This document shows positions 1 to 10,000 of a stretch of 64,000 nt of DNA, piece by piece. Below the pieces are notes generated by a model, which ran no database searches, was not told the DNA's origin, and saw nothing but the letters and a program-made list of their open reading frames with translations. The stretch spans positions 5,489 through 69,488 of the forward strand of contig CH003231.1 of NCBI GenBank assembly GCA_000149265.1, given 5' to 3'. The DNA is from Ciona savignyi. Lineage: Eukaryota; Chordata; Ascidiacea; Phlebobranchia; Cionidae. The translations under genes were made by a program, and so were the position numbers. The number at the start of each line of letters is the position of its first letter. Positions within the stretch are counted from its first letter, which is position 1.

Positions 1-303
1 TGTAAAAGTAAAATATGGTGTGTAAGAGTGAAATATGGTGTGTAAAGATAAAATATGGGGTTAAGGTGTGGTGTGTAAAAGTGAATTATGGTGTGTAAAA
101 GTGAAATATGGTGTGTAAAAGTGAAATATGGTGTGTAAAAGTGAAATATGGTGTGTAAAAGTGAAATATGGTGTGTAAAAGTGAAATATGGTGTGTAAAA
201 GTGAACTGTGGTGTGTAAAAGTGAAAAATATTGAGTATACGTGAACTATGCTGTGTAAAGATAAAAATATGGGGTTAAGGTGTGGTGTGTAAAAGTGAAT
301 TAT
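1..303. repeat. about 20-bp tandem repeat
   Basis: A tandem array whose unit is close to GTGTGTAAAAGTGAAATATG. It is most regular from about 75 to 225 and degenerate on both sides. It borders the 14-bp array that follows. Both probably lie in an intron of the LANCL3-like gene, whose last exons would be left of the window. Confidence 0.9.
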
Positions 304-311
304 GGTGAACT

Positions 312-1037
312 ATGTTGTCACACACAGGTTGCCACACACAGGTTGTCACACACACAGGTTGCCACACACAGGTTGCCAAACACAGGTTGTCACACACAGG
401 TTGCCACACACAGGTTGCCACACAGGTTGTCACACACAGGTTGCCACACACAGGTTGCCACACAGCTTGCCACACACAGGTTGCCACATACAGGTTGCCA
501 CACACAGGTTGTCACACACACAGGTTGCCACACACAGGTTGCCAAACACAGGTTGTCACACACAGGTTGCCACACACAGGTTGCCACACACAGGTTGCCA
601 CACACAGGTTGTCACACACAGGTTGCCACACACAGGTTGCCACACACAGGTTGTCACACACAGGTTGCCAAACACAGGTTGCAACATACAGGTTGCCACA
701 CACAGGTTGCCACACACAGGTTGCCACACACAGGTTGCCACACACAGGTTGCCACACACAGGTTGTCACACACAGGTTGCCACACACAGGTTGCCACACA
801 CAGGTTGCCACACACAGGTTGTCACACACAGGTTGTCACACACAGGTTGCCAAACACAGGTTGTCACACACAGGTTGCCACACAGGTTGTCACACACAGG
901 TTGCCACACACAGGTTGCCACACAGCTTGCCACACACAGGTTGCCACACACAGGTTGCCACACACAGGTTGTCACACACACAGGTTGCCACACACAGGTT
1001 GCCAAACACAGGTTGTCACACACAGGTTGCCACACAC
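312..1037. repeat. 14-bp minisatellite abutting a LANCL3-like exon
   Basis: About 50 copies of a 14-bp unit (GGTTGCCACACACA with C/T and A/C variants). The unit has no stop codon in several frames and is not a multiple of three, so long meaningless ORFs appear on both strands. The right end coincides with the donor of the exon at 1038-1253: on the - strand the exon ends ATCAG and the intron begins GTGTGTGGCAACC, which is already repeat sequence. Confidence 0.95.
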
Positions 1038-4000
1038 CTGATGCGCCATGACACCAATGAACCAAACAGCGCCCCCCGCTGTCACAACTTTCCAAACTCG
1101 TCGGCAAATTGGCCACTCCGTCCCTCTCCACACATTGACTCAGCAAATAATCAACAGATCGCCGAATCATGCCGGCAGCGCGAGGGTCGGATGTGAGTTG
1201 CCGTGGGAAACTCATCAAAACATGCAGGATCCCCCCCATCCCATGCCCACTGCCTGGTGGGGGGTATGACATCATAATAATACAAGAGCAGGGTGACACA
1301 GGTCATGCAAACCACGGAATATTGGGTGTTTGGGCATTGATGTCCTTCATTTATGGTGCATTGTGCATGTTCGACCGCTAAGCTTGGTGGGTTTGTGCAA
1401 CACTTTTCAGCCAAACGATTGCAGGCTCAAAACTGGTCATTAGCTAGTCGGTTGTGTTGTTGCGCAATTATCGGACATTGCCTGAACCCAATGGATTAAT
1501 GGGTTTACTGAATTAAAAGAACATGTGAATCATACACAACACACTGCAATAGCTCTGGTAACCGACGATGGTCGCAAGGTGATCTGACGATTTCCAGAGT
1601 GTTAACCTCCTTTGCGTTTTCAACACACAAGGATAAACATGAATATTCTCCGGTGATATAAAAACGTAAACACACATTGAATAGATCAGGGGTTCGTAAA
1701 CTGGGGGGCGTGAAAGCTTCTCAAGGGGGGCACGAGCATGACAGTGACATATTGATGAAAACTCTAAATTACAGTCAAACCTCGTATTTCTCGTTAACAC
1801 TAATCCAATAGATTAAAGCCTCAAATTAAACGACTAGTTTCCCAAAAACAGTTGCATCCTTCACACTAAGCAGGGTAATGGCAAATAAATTATTGTTTTT
1901 TTGTAAATTTGATTTTTGAGTAGGTGAGGCGTGAGCATGAATCACAAATCTTAAGGAGGGCGCGACTCAAAAAGTTTAAGAACCACTGGAATAGATGAAT
2001 ACATGCACAACATTTTTAGACCAAAATAATACAACATATGACCAAACATTTAAAGTCCACTAATACCTAAATACATTGTGTTGTAATAATGGAAGATTAA
2101 TGGCAGTTCTGCGCCGATGTCGAGTTGCGATTTGAGGGATTCCCCTGAATGGATGATCGAATGAAATATTTTCCCAATTTCATCTTCGGACAAAATTTCC
2201 CGATTTAATTGGCGTTGCAGAATGACAACCCCCATCAAATATCCGGCTCTATGGAGACATGGATTAGGATTGGATAGGAGGATAGGATATTCAGGTTTAT
2301 CCCCGTGAATGGGAAAACCAAGGGGGTTAACACTCGGGTGTCAGATCACCTCGCGCCTATCGTCGGGTTAACGGAGCTATTGTGGTATGTTAAGTATGAT
2401 ATACAAGTTCCTTCAATTTGGTAGAACCCATTAATCCGCTGGTTTCAGGCAATGTCCGAAAAGTGCCTTGCCCAAGGACACAACCGACTAGCTAGCGACC
2501 AGTTTCGCACTTGCAACCTTTCAATTGAAAGGAGACGCACTTAACCGTTAGACCAGCCGGGCGGATTTGCTATGAACTTTGGTGGCACTGGACATCCCAG
2601 GAGTGAAACCGCAGATGTTATAACATGGTCAGAATGCACCCACCACATTGTACCATTAAAGTGTGAAATGGGATATACGCAAACCTCATATTACTATGAT
2701 CCACACAATTTACTTAAATTCAAATTATGTTTAGTAGAACCTACTATTTCACTAGGTTCAGGTGATGTAATGCAAGATTAATGGCAACCCAGGCGTTTCA
2801 GGCCACAACTGGCTAACCAGATTGTGGTTTCAATTCCAGATCTAGTTCCTTTGCACTTTAATGGACCATGTGCATTGGTGAGCAAAATGGAAGGATAGAA
2901 AGGGGGTTGGTTGGATGGTTGTGTGCTGGACAACTAGCTACAAGTATTTTTGCACATTTTTTTGCACGCGAAGTGATCTGACGATTGCCCGTGTGTTAAT
3001 TCCCTTGGTTTTCCCATTCACGGGGATAAACATGAATATCTTATCCTACTTTCAATACATCAGCAATATTTCTATATTTACCTCCCAACAAACATCTCAT
3101 CTCCACCAAACGGAAGGAAATCCATTGGAACACAACGCGACGCAAGGTCCTTGTATTTCTCCACATATTTCATGCTTTCCTGCAATACAAGGGGTGAATA
3201 CATGGTAACACAGGTTGATGGGTGGATACCGTGTGGTCTCCCATGGCTTGGTAGATGAGCGCAGCGACCACGTAAACCCCGCCTGCCCCCAGGAGGAACC
3301 CGACTTCATCGCAGCTGCTGCAATATTTCACTTGGTTATCCACAAATATTCATGTTTATCCCCGTGAATAAAAACCAAGGGGGTTAACACACGGGCAATC
3401 GTCAGATCACCTCGCGCCCATCGTCGGGTTACCGGAGCTATTGCAGTGTGTTGTATATGATTTACGCGTTCCTTTAATTTGGTAGAACCCATTAATCCGC
3501 TGGTTTTAGACAATGTCTATTAAGTTCTTTGCCCAAGGAGAAAACTGAGTAGCTTGCGACCAGTTTCGAACATGCAACCCTTCAACTAAAAGGCGCCATA
3601 ACCCATCATGCAATTCATTAAGAATTTGATTGTGTTCTGGATAAAAAGTTTGTAACGATGAATTACGTACATACAGCATCAGTGGCGGCGATAGTGAAAT
3701 ATATATATCGGCCATCTCTTTAAATCACCCACTTTTGTATTTTAAATTCTAAGTTAAAAGTGAATAAAAGTTAAAAAAAAGGTCTTATGTACAGGCGCTA
3801 TTCGATTAATGTGTCATACATTCCCTCTTCCTATCACCGATCAGCTAGGCAACGCAATTGAATAACAATGATTAAGTAGGGGAGTGCAATTTGAATAAGG
3901 AACTACTTTCGTTCGAAACGTACCACACATGCTGTAACAGCATGATGATGACAAGGTTATTGCAAGGAAAGTTGGCTGGGATTATTAGTTTTCACCTTGT

Positions 4001-4812
4001 GTAGAGCCATTAAATGAGCAAACCTACCCCGTAGTTTGTTTTGCATAAAATGCCAGCGCTGAATCAACATAAGTTTTCGCATCTGATAATAATTTGTCTT
4101 GATGTTGTTTGAAGTGAGGATTCATAGCAACATGGTAGAATGCATACGCCACCCCAGCTGTTCCCACATATAACCCTGCAGGGGATAAATGTCTCAAATT
4201 TAGAGCTACAGGGTCTGTAATGTACACCTCATGCCCACAGTCGAGTTGCTGGAGCTATTACAGTATGTGGATGGTGGGTTCATTCATATCCTCGTGGATG
4301 GGAAGCCAGGCTTTATCCACGGGTATCGGAAGACACCTCATACTCACAGTCAAGTTGCTGGAGCTATTACAGTGTGTGGATGGTTGGTTCATTTATATCC
4401 TCGTGGGTGGGAAGCCAGGTTTTATCCACGGGTATCGTAAGATACCTCATATCGGCAGTCGATTAGCTGGAGCTATTACAGTGTGTGGATGGTTTGTTCA
4501 TTTATATCCTCGTGGGTGGGAAGCCAGGTTTTATCCATGTATAATCGTAAGATACCTAATATCCGCAGTCGAGTAGCTGGGACTATTACAATGTGTGAAT
4601 AATTAGACGTGATTTTCAATTTGTTCGACTCATTCCAGTAACACCACAGACACAGATGAAATACCTCCAGATGCATTGGCATCACAGGGTTGCAGTCCTT
4701 GCAGAATGTGCTTCACACAACTAAGCACCCGACCCTCATTCACCCTGTGTGGGGTGAGGGTGTACGATGGACCCACTTCAGAATAGGGGTTGGGGAAGTA
4801 CCGACAATCCAT
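1038..4812 (-). CDS. LANCL3: LanC-like protein, LANCL3-like (six 5' exons; 3' end off window)
   Basis: Eukaryotic LanC-like protein, a zinc-binding alpha/alpha-barrel related to bacterial lanthionine cyclases. Exons on the - strand: 4665-4812, 4028-4175, 3230-3317, 3082-3179, 2067-2248, 1038-1253. Phases agree at every joint (880 nt, 293 codons plus one base). The start ATG at 4812 gives MDCRYFPNPY, the FPNPY start of the family. Other landmarks are GLYVGTAGVAYAFYHV, GFLLGAGGVYVVAALIY, GGDEMFVGRAGYL, GSGHGMGGIL and LVHWCHGASG, the last carrying the first zinc-ligand motif (WCHG). The second zinc motif and about 110 C-terminal residues should lie left of position 1. The GGLYxGxAGVAY and GGDExFVGRAGYL segments favour LANCL3 over LANCL1/2, from memory of the human proteins. 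Introns hold SINEs, a hAT MITE and two minisatellites. Confidence 0.92.
1381..1662 (+). mobile_element. tRNA-headed SINE copy
   Basis: Divergent full-length copy: RNA-polymerase-III-like head with a B-box-like GGTTGCAG-type segment near 1421, then the body (CCTGAACCCAATGGATTAAT) and the tail GGATAAACATGAATATTC. It lies in LANCL3-like intron 5. Confidence 0.85.
1687..1988. mobile_element. non-autonomous hAT-type MITE with 8-bp target duplication
   Basis: Begins CAGGGGTTCGTAAACTGGGG and ends AAAAGTTTAAGAACCACTG, the terminal inverted repeat pattern of hAT elements. It is flanked by a perfect 8-bp direct repeat GAATAGAT at 1679-1686 and 1989-1996. At 302 bp it has no room for a transposase. It sits just past the tail of a SINE in a LANCL3-like intron. 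Confidence 0.93.
2273..2564 (-). mobile_element. tRNA-headed SINE, near full length
   Basis: Reverse-strand copy from the tail (TAGGATATTCAGGTTTATCC) to the tRNA-like head (CGTTAGACCAGCCGGGCGG). It lies in LANCL3-like intron 4. Confidence 0.92.
2565..2964. other. LANCL3-like intron 4, unannotated part
   Basis: Single-copy-looking intron sequence with no exon, RNA gene or clear repeat that I can see. Confidence 0.5.
2965..3050 (+). mobile_element. SINE tail fragment
   Basis: Only the 3' part of the SINE is present (GTGATCTGACGATTGCCCGTG to GGATAAACATGAATATC). It ends about 30 bp before the 3' edge of the LANCL3-like exon 3082-3179. Confidence 0.85.
3345..3597 (-). mobile_element. tRNA-headed SINE copy
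   Basis: Reverse-strand copy in LANCL3-like intron 2. The head end is shortened (CTTCAACTAAAAGGCGCC). Confidence 0.88.
3598..4027. other. LANCL3-like intron 2, unannotated part
   Basis: AT-rich intron sequence. I see nothing supportable in it. Confidence 0.4.
4224..4600. repeat. 109-bp minisatellite, about 3.4 units
   Basis: Tandem copies of a 109-bp unit (CTCATGCCCACAGTCGAGTTG ... TTTATCCACGGGTATCG) in LANCL3-like intron 1. The same unit forms arrays at 40.0 and 45.7-47.3 kb. Every segment aligns in order with the reverse-strand SINE body. Because 109 is not a multiple of three, overlapping ORFs appear in successive frames; they are not genes. Confidence 0.93.
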
Positions 4813-5251
4813 GGTTCAAGCAGGTTCAAAGTTTGTTTGCAAGTAACTAGTCATCTAGCCGTCGGCAAAATGTTGATTGGTGGTCAGATGGTTGTCAGAT
4901 CAAATCCAGTCGAAGCTGGTAAAAAATGCTTGGAACTTGAGTTTAATTTTCCCCGGGGAAACTTAAAAGGAAATAGCAAAAGAAGAAAGGAGTAAAACTG
5001 CTTAATAATATAAAGATTAGGGCGTTAAGGGTTTTATTGTGAACTAGGGTTAATGTTAGCGTTAGTTATGGTGTTGGGGTTAGTGTTTGGGACTGGGGTT
5101 AGGTTTAGTTTCCATAGTTTTAGTGGGCAGTTTCCTTTCTTCCATCTTTTCCTATTTCTCTCCTTTTATTGTTGTCCATTTTCCCATCCAAAGAGAAAAC
5201 AAATACCATATTCTACCTGGTTATGTTTTACTTACGGAGAAACAATCATGA
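4813..5251. other. region upstream of the LANCL3-like start, with a GGTTAG-rich dispersed repeat
   Basis: Probable promoter and 5' UTR side of the LANCL3-like gene (- strand). No clear TATA box. Positions 5020-5140 carry a degenerate GGGGTTAGTGTTTGGG repeat ending TTAGTTTCCATAG. The same repeat recurs at 20.1, 33.2 and 47.6 kb. Confidence 0.55.
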
Positions 5252-5537
5252 CCCTACTGGAAAGTTCGTATGATGCGCCGGATATATCTAGCGTGGTGCA
5301 CGAACAACTTTTTCGGGTATTGGCGCAGAAAATTCCAAAAATCATGCTGGCGTGATGATTACACTTTCTTTTATTTACGTCAGTATTTTTGATACTTTAA
5401 GCTTTATATTTTTTAATTGCAAATGATGCAACTTCGTTTGTGGTGGCACAAATTAGTATTGTGGCGTGGCACAAAATTTAGGTTTAAAAAAGTTGGCGCA
5501 AAAATCCGGCGCACAGAAAACGAACTTTCCAATAGGG
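5252..5537. mobile_element. MITE with about 18-bp inverted ends and 8-bp target duplication
   Basis: Left end CCCTACTGGAAAGTTCGT; the reverse complement of the right end is CCCTATTGGAAAGTTCGT. It is flanked by a perfect 8-bp duplication AATCATGA at 5244-5251 and 5538-5545. Subterminal GCGCCGGAT and GGCGC-rich motifs are shared by both ends. At 286 bp it has no transposase. The 8-bp duplication suggests hAT or a similar superfamily, but the ends lack the usual hAT CAG start. Confidence 0.88.
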
Positions 5538-5636
5538 AATCATGAATCATTTATTATTCGGCCAAAAATATGTGAAAACATTAATAGATTGAAACACACT
5601 TATCTAAATTAACATCAATATCAGAACTGAAAGAGC

Positions 5637-5905
5637 TTGGTGGGTGCGTCGCGTTTCAGTCGAAAGGTTGCAGGTTTGAAACTTCACTAGCTATTCAGTT
5701 GTGTCCTTAGGAAAGGCACTTATTGGACATTGCCTGAACTTAGTGGATTAATGGGTTCTACCGAATTGAAGGAACGTGTGAATCATACAACACACTGCAA
5801 CAGCTCCGGTAACCCGACAGTGAAAGAGAGGTAATAAGACGTTTGTTAAATGTTTCCATTCATGGGGATAAACATATATATATATATATTATCCTAACAT
5901 TAAAA
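5637..5905 (+). mobile_element. tRNA-headed SINE copy
   Basis: Full-length but divergent copy. Its tail is expanded into a short (AT)n tract at 5873-5889. Confidence 0.88.
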
Positions 5906-6551
5906 GTGTGTTGCCTGTTGGCGTAGTAACGTGGTTTACCCAAGTCCCAAGATTTAGATAACAAAAACGTATAATTAAGACGAGATTATAATACTAATAT
6001 AAATAATTGCAAGCGCCCAATTTACTTTTTAAGCCGCATTATGGTAAATCCCCATATACGCAACCCTACTTAAATATGTGATTTAGTTTCACAATACGCT
6101 TGAGCATTCTAGCTAGGCACTGTATGCATATTGCATATGAGCATTAGAAAGGGTAAATCGCATTAGGGGAATTCCCGATATGGGGATGGATATAAAACAA
6201 TCCTTGTGATTGGCTGCGCAATATTTAATTTTAACATTTCAATTTAGGGACTTCAATTCGTAGTGATTTTATAATAAAAAATACGTCATGAGTCAACATA
6301 ATAATTTTACGCAAATATAATCGAAATTGTAGCAGTGCTACTGCATACCTGACCGGACCGAACTTTAGGAAACAAAGTATCACGATGCTCATGTTTGCTT
6401 GTGCATTGAAAATTAGTAAAATTGTGTCAGGTAGTATTTTCACGTTTATCCGACACAGCGAAAGCCACGTTCTCGCAAGAACAACTCTCCAACTACCAGG
6501 TTTTCGGAAATATTTCAGGCTGAATTTGATTTAACTGGGGTTAAAATTAAA
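5906..6551. other. AT-rich intergenic stretch
   Basis: No exon, RNA gene or repeat recognised. Confidence 0.4.
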
Positions 6552-6668
6552 ACCCATTAATCCACTGGGTTTATGAAATGTCTGTCCTGCCAAAGGACAC
6601 AATCTAGTAGCTAGCGCTGAGTTTTGATTCTGCAACCTGTCAGTTGAAAGGCGACAAACCCACCAAGA
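6552..6668 (-). mobile_element. SINE head fragment
   Basis: Reverse-strand 5' half of the SINE (AACCCATTAATCCACTGGGTT to GAAAGGCGACAAACCCACC). Confidence 0.8.
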
Positions 6669-6749
6669 TACTGAAAGGAAAGGCCGACGATAAAAACAAT
6701 AAATCAGCTAAAAAGTTTATTGAAATTCCATGGCGACAATAACATTCGG

Positions 6750-6755
6750 TTTATT
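6750..6755 (-). terminator. candidate polyadenylation signal of CSRNP
   Basis: TTTATT on the + strand reads AATAAA on the - strand, about 260 bp past the CSRNP stop codon. Assigned by position only. Confidence 0.4.
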
Positions 6756-7014
6756 TCCTAGGAGGCAAAATAAATAGTTCTCTAAAATTGTGCTAATTTA
6801 GATGAAATCCACGATTGTTAAAATAACGCTCCTTCCAAGAATTGTGACGTACCAATATGGTACATAGAAGGCACCAGGGGCGCCAGAGAGCTTCTGGTCT
6901 GTGACCAATATGACAAAATCTCCTAAACATAAAAATCATATAAAAGAGGCAAAATATTTAGCCGAAGCTAATGCAACATAATTCTCGTACCAACATAGAA
7001 ATAACATTGTGGTA

Positions 7015-10000
7015 TCATTGAGCACTTGTGATTGCGCAATCTTCGCTTGGTATTGCGCAATCATCATTAGGTATTGCGCAATAATTCATACTAGATAGGT
7101 TGTGACTGGTCAGCTGATTAGATTGACCAATCACGTTGAGGATAAAATCTTGATTTGACGACGAAGGAATCTGATTGGTCGGCGGAATGGACAGAAAGCT
7201 TGCGATTGGCTCCAATTTTAAACACTGCGCACTACCTCCCTCGGGTGGCTGGGAAGTCTGGAAATAATTTGAGGCGAAACATTCCGGGTTATTGGAGCGT
7301 AACGACGCAGATCCATCCAAGCATGACAAACTTTCCACCACTTGGTGTCCCTCTTCCACTGTGGATCGAACATATGGTGACATCATAGTGGGGTCTGTTG
7401 CTGCGACACCTGCAATAATGACGTCATAAGCATGGATGACATCATAAGCATGGATGACATCAGAAGCATGAATGACATCATAAGTATCGATGACATCATA
7501 AGCATCGATGACATCATAAGCATGAATGAAATCATAAGCATGAATGACATCATAAGCATCGATGACATCATAAGCATGAATGACATCATTAGCATGGATG
7601 ACATCATTAGCATGGATGACATCATAAGCATGGATGACATCATAAGCATCGATGACATCATAAGCATCGATGACATCATAAGCATCGATGACATCATTAG
7701 CATGGATGACATCATTAGCATGGATGACATCATAAGCATGGATGACATCATAAGTATCGATGACATCATACGCATGGATGACATCATAAGCATGGATGAC
7801 ATCATAAGAATGGATGACATCATATGCATCGATGACATCATAAGCATGGATGACATCATAAGCATGGATGACATCACAAGAACACATTCCCACCTGCCAC
7901 CCTCCCCACCATTCTGCCCAGCGTACGGAGATAGTGGTTCCGCACACGCGTCGCATCGAACTCCACTCTACCACGCGGGTTGGAGCAGCCAAGCACCGAA
8001 CATCCGCACGGGAATGACTCTCTGTCAACCTGCGAGCGACGTGGTTACTGGTTGTCATATTAACCACCACAACAGCATATCAATGGCCGGTTGGTCTAGC
8101 GGTTAAGTGCGTCGCCTTTCAATCGAAAGGTTGCAGGTGCGAAACTAGTTGCTAGCTAGTCGGTTGTGTCCTTGGGCAAGGCACTTTACGGACATTGCCT
8201 GAACTCAGAGGATTAATGAGTTCTACCAAATTGAAGGAACGTGTGAATCATATACAACACACTGCAATAGCTCCGGTAACCCGACGATGGGCGCGAGGTG
8301 ATCTGACGATTTCCCGTGTGTTAACCCCCTTGGTTTTCCCATTCACGGGGATAAACATGAATATCCTATATCCTATACTACCTGGCACGGGATACCAGCG
8401 AGCGCGCACTGGCACGTGGATGGGGAGCAAACCCCCGCGCAGTCGCATCCACAATCCTCTCGCGACTCTCGGAGCAATCGGTTGGACAATTTCTCCTCAG
8501 AATCGATCCGCTGGACTCCCGACATCCTGGATGTTGTTTTATATTTAGTCCCCACATCATTATCCTGACATCCTGAATGTTGTTTTATATTTAGTCCCCA
8601 CATCATTATCCTGACATCCTGAATGTTGTTTTATATTTAGTCCCCACATCATTATCCTGACATCCTGGATGTTGTTTTATATTTAGTCCCCACATCATTA
8701 CAATATCCTGACATCCTGGATGTTGTTTTATATTTAGTCCCCACATCATTATTCTGACATCCTGGATGTTGTTTTATATTTAGTCCCCACATCATTACAA
8801 TATGGACACCTAACATCCTGAATCATGACCCCACCCCCCCTAACCACACGACCCCCCCCAATACCACAGACGTGGACTCACCCATACTATTGTAATCTGC
8901 TGTTACGCCTGAACGAACTCATCATCGCCAGTCATGGTCCACCGATTCTATTGTTGGCATTATCATTATTACCTCAGCATGATTCGGCGTTTCTTGGTTG
9001 GTATCGGCTGAAGATAATTGCAATCGTCGCTTTCCGCTTCATCGATTTCCTCCGATGATGACTCATCAGGTTCTGCATCCACGATCATTGTCATCAACTC
9101 GGATGTTTCATGACTCGGGTAATTTTGCCGGAGCTGTGTGAGTCAGCAAATATGATGAGTATATTGCGGTGGATACCATGCAAGCAGAGTGTTACACCAG
9201 ACATGCATGAATTTGTGTTTAGTAACCAGATCACTTAAAACAACATCACTTGTTTTAATTTAAAATAATAAATAAAAAACCATTTACAAGCACTAAATTA
9301 ACATCTTGTGTTGCACAAAACACGCAAAGAATAATTAGTTCCATATAAATGTGAAAATTAGGTATCGTTTTAGTAGAACCCACACTGGACTCATGCAATC
9401 TACACAAAGCAGCACAAAAACACAACCTTTTGGCTGGCTGCAGACCAATGTTATTAACCCTATAAAATGGGCATATGACATATGTAGTTAACCTAATGTG
9501 GGTGGAACCACTGCGACAATACCATTCGATGAACACACCCCCTCTATATTATGTGAGATTACCCCCCCCCCCCGGCACCCACTTGTTTAAGCTTGGCTTC
9601 GATTCGTTGTTGGCGTTCCAAATCCCGAGCTGTGAGTCTTCTGCAACGAGCCATAGATATCTTATGTTGATCCAACGTCATTTCTTTGAACGCTGTGTGT
9701 TTCATTCCCATTCCTGAGGGGGAGGGGGAGGGGGGTTAGTTCCACACGGAAATACCACATTTCAATGAATGATATTGGAATGATTAAAATAGAGAATAAT
9801 ATTGCATCTATAGAACTCATCCACAAACCTAATGTTGATCCCCCTTGACTAGGAACCGTCACAAAACTTTGGCGACGTGGGAAGAAATAAATTTTGACTT
9901 TTTCGAAATCGACGCTTCTCTTCGTGCTAGAGCGCACACGCTTTGCTCCTTGGTCACATGACAAACCTACAAATAGGGATGCAAAATATAGGATACTTGG

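Noticed and set aside
280..1196. Long ORFs on both strands over the 14-bp array (HTQVATHRLP- and CGNLCVATCV-type)
   Set aside because: They come from a stop-free 14-bp unit that is open in several frames, and the array lies in an intron.
4220..4576. ORFs reading [20 protein letters not shown] at 4.2, 40.0 and 45.7-47.2 kb
   Set aside because: Translations of the 109-bp non-coding satellite. They overlap in successive frames and lie in introns.
7383..8106. MMSSML (-) and MDDIIS (+) repeat ORFs
   Set aside because: Frame shadows of the 18-bp intronic satellite. The spliced CSRNP model accounts for the region.
8195..8548. ORFs of the type [20 protein letters not shown] at many sites
   Set aside because: Translations of the SINE body, found wherever a SINE lies; no conserved protein.
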